This document shows positions 5,285-5,571 of a stretch of DNA of 5,571 nt, one piece after another (position 1 is the stretch's first letter; every line of letters starts with the position of its first letter). The notes beneath the pieces were generated by a model. The model saw nothing but the letters and a program-made list of their open reading frames with translations. It was not told the origin of the DNA and made no database searches. The stretch comes from Synechococcus sp. HW_metabat.21. GTDB taxonomy: Bacteria > Cyanobacteriota > Cyanobacteriia > PCC-6307 > Cyanobiaceae. Location of the stretch: positions 1 through 5,571 of the forward strand of contig JAAZUZ010000118.1 in NCBI GenBank assembly GCA_018623875.1, given 5' to 3'. Made by a program: the position numbers and the translations under genes.

Positions 5285-5571
5285 GGCCCTGGATCAGCGG
5301 CAGCTGCTGGAGCGCGCCGCCAAAACCCTGCTGGATCCCCAAGGTCAAGCCATTGCCCAGGCGGTGCAGTGGTGGGAGCTGCCCAATGCCTGCAGCCAAA
5401 CCAGCGAGCCCTGGCCCGTCGCGGTGCTCGGCTCCGGTCCTCCGGTGCTGCTCCTGCATGGTTTCGATAGCTCCCACCAGGAGTTCCGGCGGCTGAGCCC
5501 CCTGCTATCGGACCACGCCCAACTGTTCATCCCCGATCTCTACGGCTTTGGCTTCTGCCCCCGGCCCGAGG
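5277..5571 (+). CDS. Alpha/beta hydrolase, N-terminal part (runs off the window)
   Basis: The frame opens at ATG 5277 (MPEALDQRQLLERAAKTLL) and stays open for 98 codons to the window edge, so it is truncated on the right. A leading segment of about 45 residues precedes the fold core. Then come the first strand and oxyanion-hole loop, PPVLLLHGFDSS (about 55-66), and FIPDLYGFGFCPRP (about 84-97), the strand and turn typical of the esterase/haloalkane dehalogenase-like superfamily (HGFxxS and PDLxGFGxS/CxRP). The nucleophile elbow and the catalytic Asp and His lie beyond the edge, so activity cannot be judged. The start overlaps the stop of the dehydrogenase gene by 8 nt, implying translational coupling and perhaps a shared pathway. 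The substrate is unknown. Confidence 0.85.
   Translation, partial: MPEALDQRQLLERAAKTLLDPQGQAIAQAVQWWELPNACSQTSEPWPVAVLGSGPPVLLLHGFDSSHQEFRRLSPLLSDHAQLFIPDLYGFGFCPRPE

Overview
The window looks like chromosome from a GC-rich picocyanobacterium (Synechococcus/Cyanobium type). This is an inference. It rests on an E. coli-like, NAD-type GAPDH of the kind cyanobacteria call Gap1, on compact gene packing with weak or absent Shine-Dalgarno sites and TTG starts, and on one copy of the cyanobacterial HIP1 octamer GCGATCGC (247-254). No transposase, integrase, CRISPR array, tRNA or rRNA gene was recognised.

Layout. Positions 1-311 hold no credible gene. Instead they contain an alternating series of inverted repeats: three long A hairpins (83-112, 135-170, 196-231), each followed by a short B hairpin (114-129, 175-190, 239-254), with further stems at 8-30 and 257-284. 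The two best A copies are both 36 nt, and their outer stems differ by a compensatory base change. This suggests a structured RNA, probably read from the minus strand, where all three B loops are GNRA tetraloops. A short acidic protein of unknown function (312-584, minus) follows. It is divergent from an AEC-family permease (692-1588, plus), and the 107-bp gap between them carries a 17-nt near-perfect palindrome.

The permease converges on, and overlaps by 22 bp, the glycolytic GAPDH gene gap1 (1567-2568, minus). Upstream of gap1 on the same strand lie an unrecognised 180-residue protein (2651-3193) and a cation diffusion facilitator (zinc-type exporter) gene (3266-4120). The facilitator gene is interrupted by one in-frame TGA at codon 78, with the rest of the frame intact.

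Divergent from it is an iron-containing alcohol dehydrogenase/glycerol dehydrogenase-like gene (4172-5284, plus). It overlaps by 8 nt the start of an alpha/beta hydrolase gene that runs off the right edge (5277-5571), so the two are probably translated together. Apart from that pair and the minus-strand series facilitator, hypothetical, gap1, no shared pathway is evident. The most unusual items are the hairpin array and the interrupted cation exporter.
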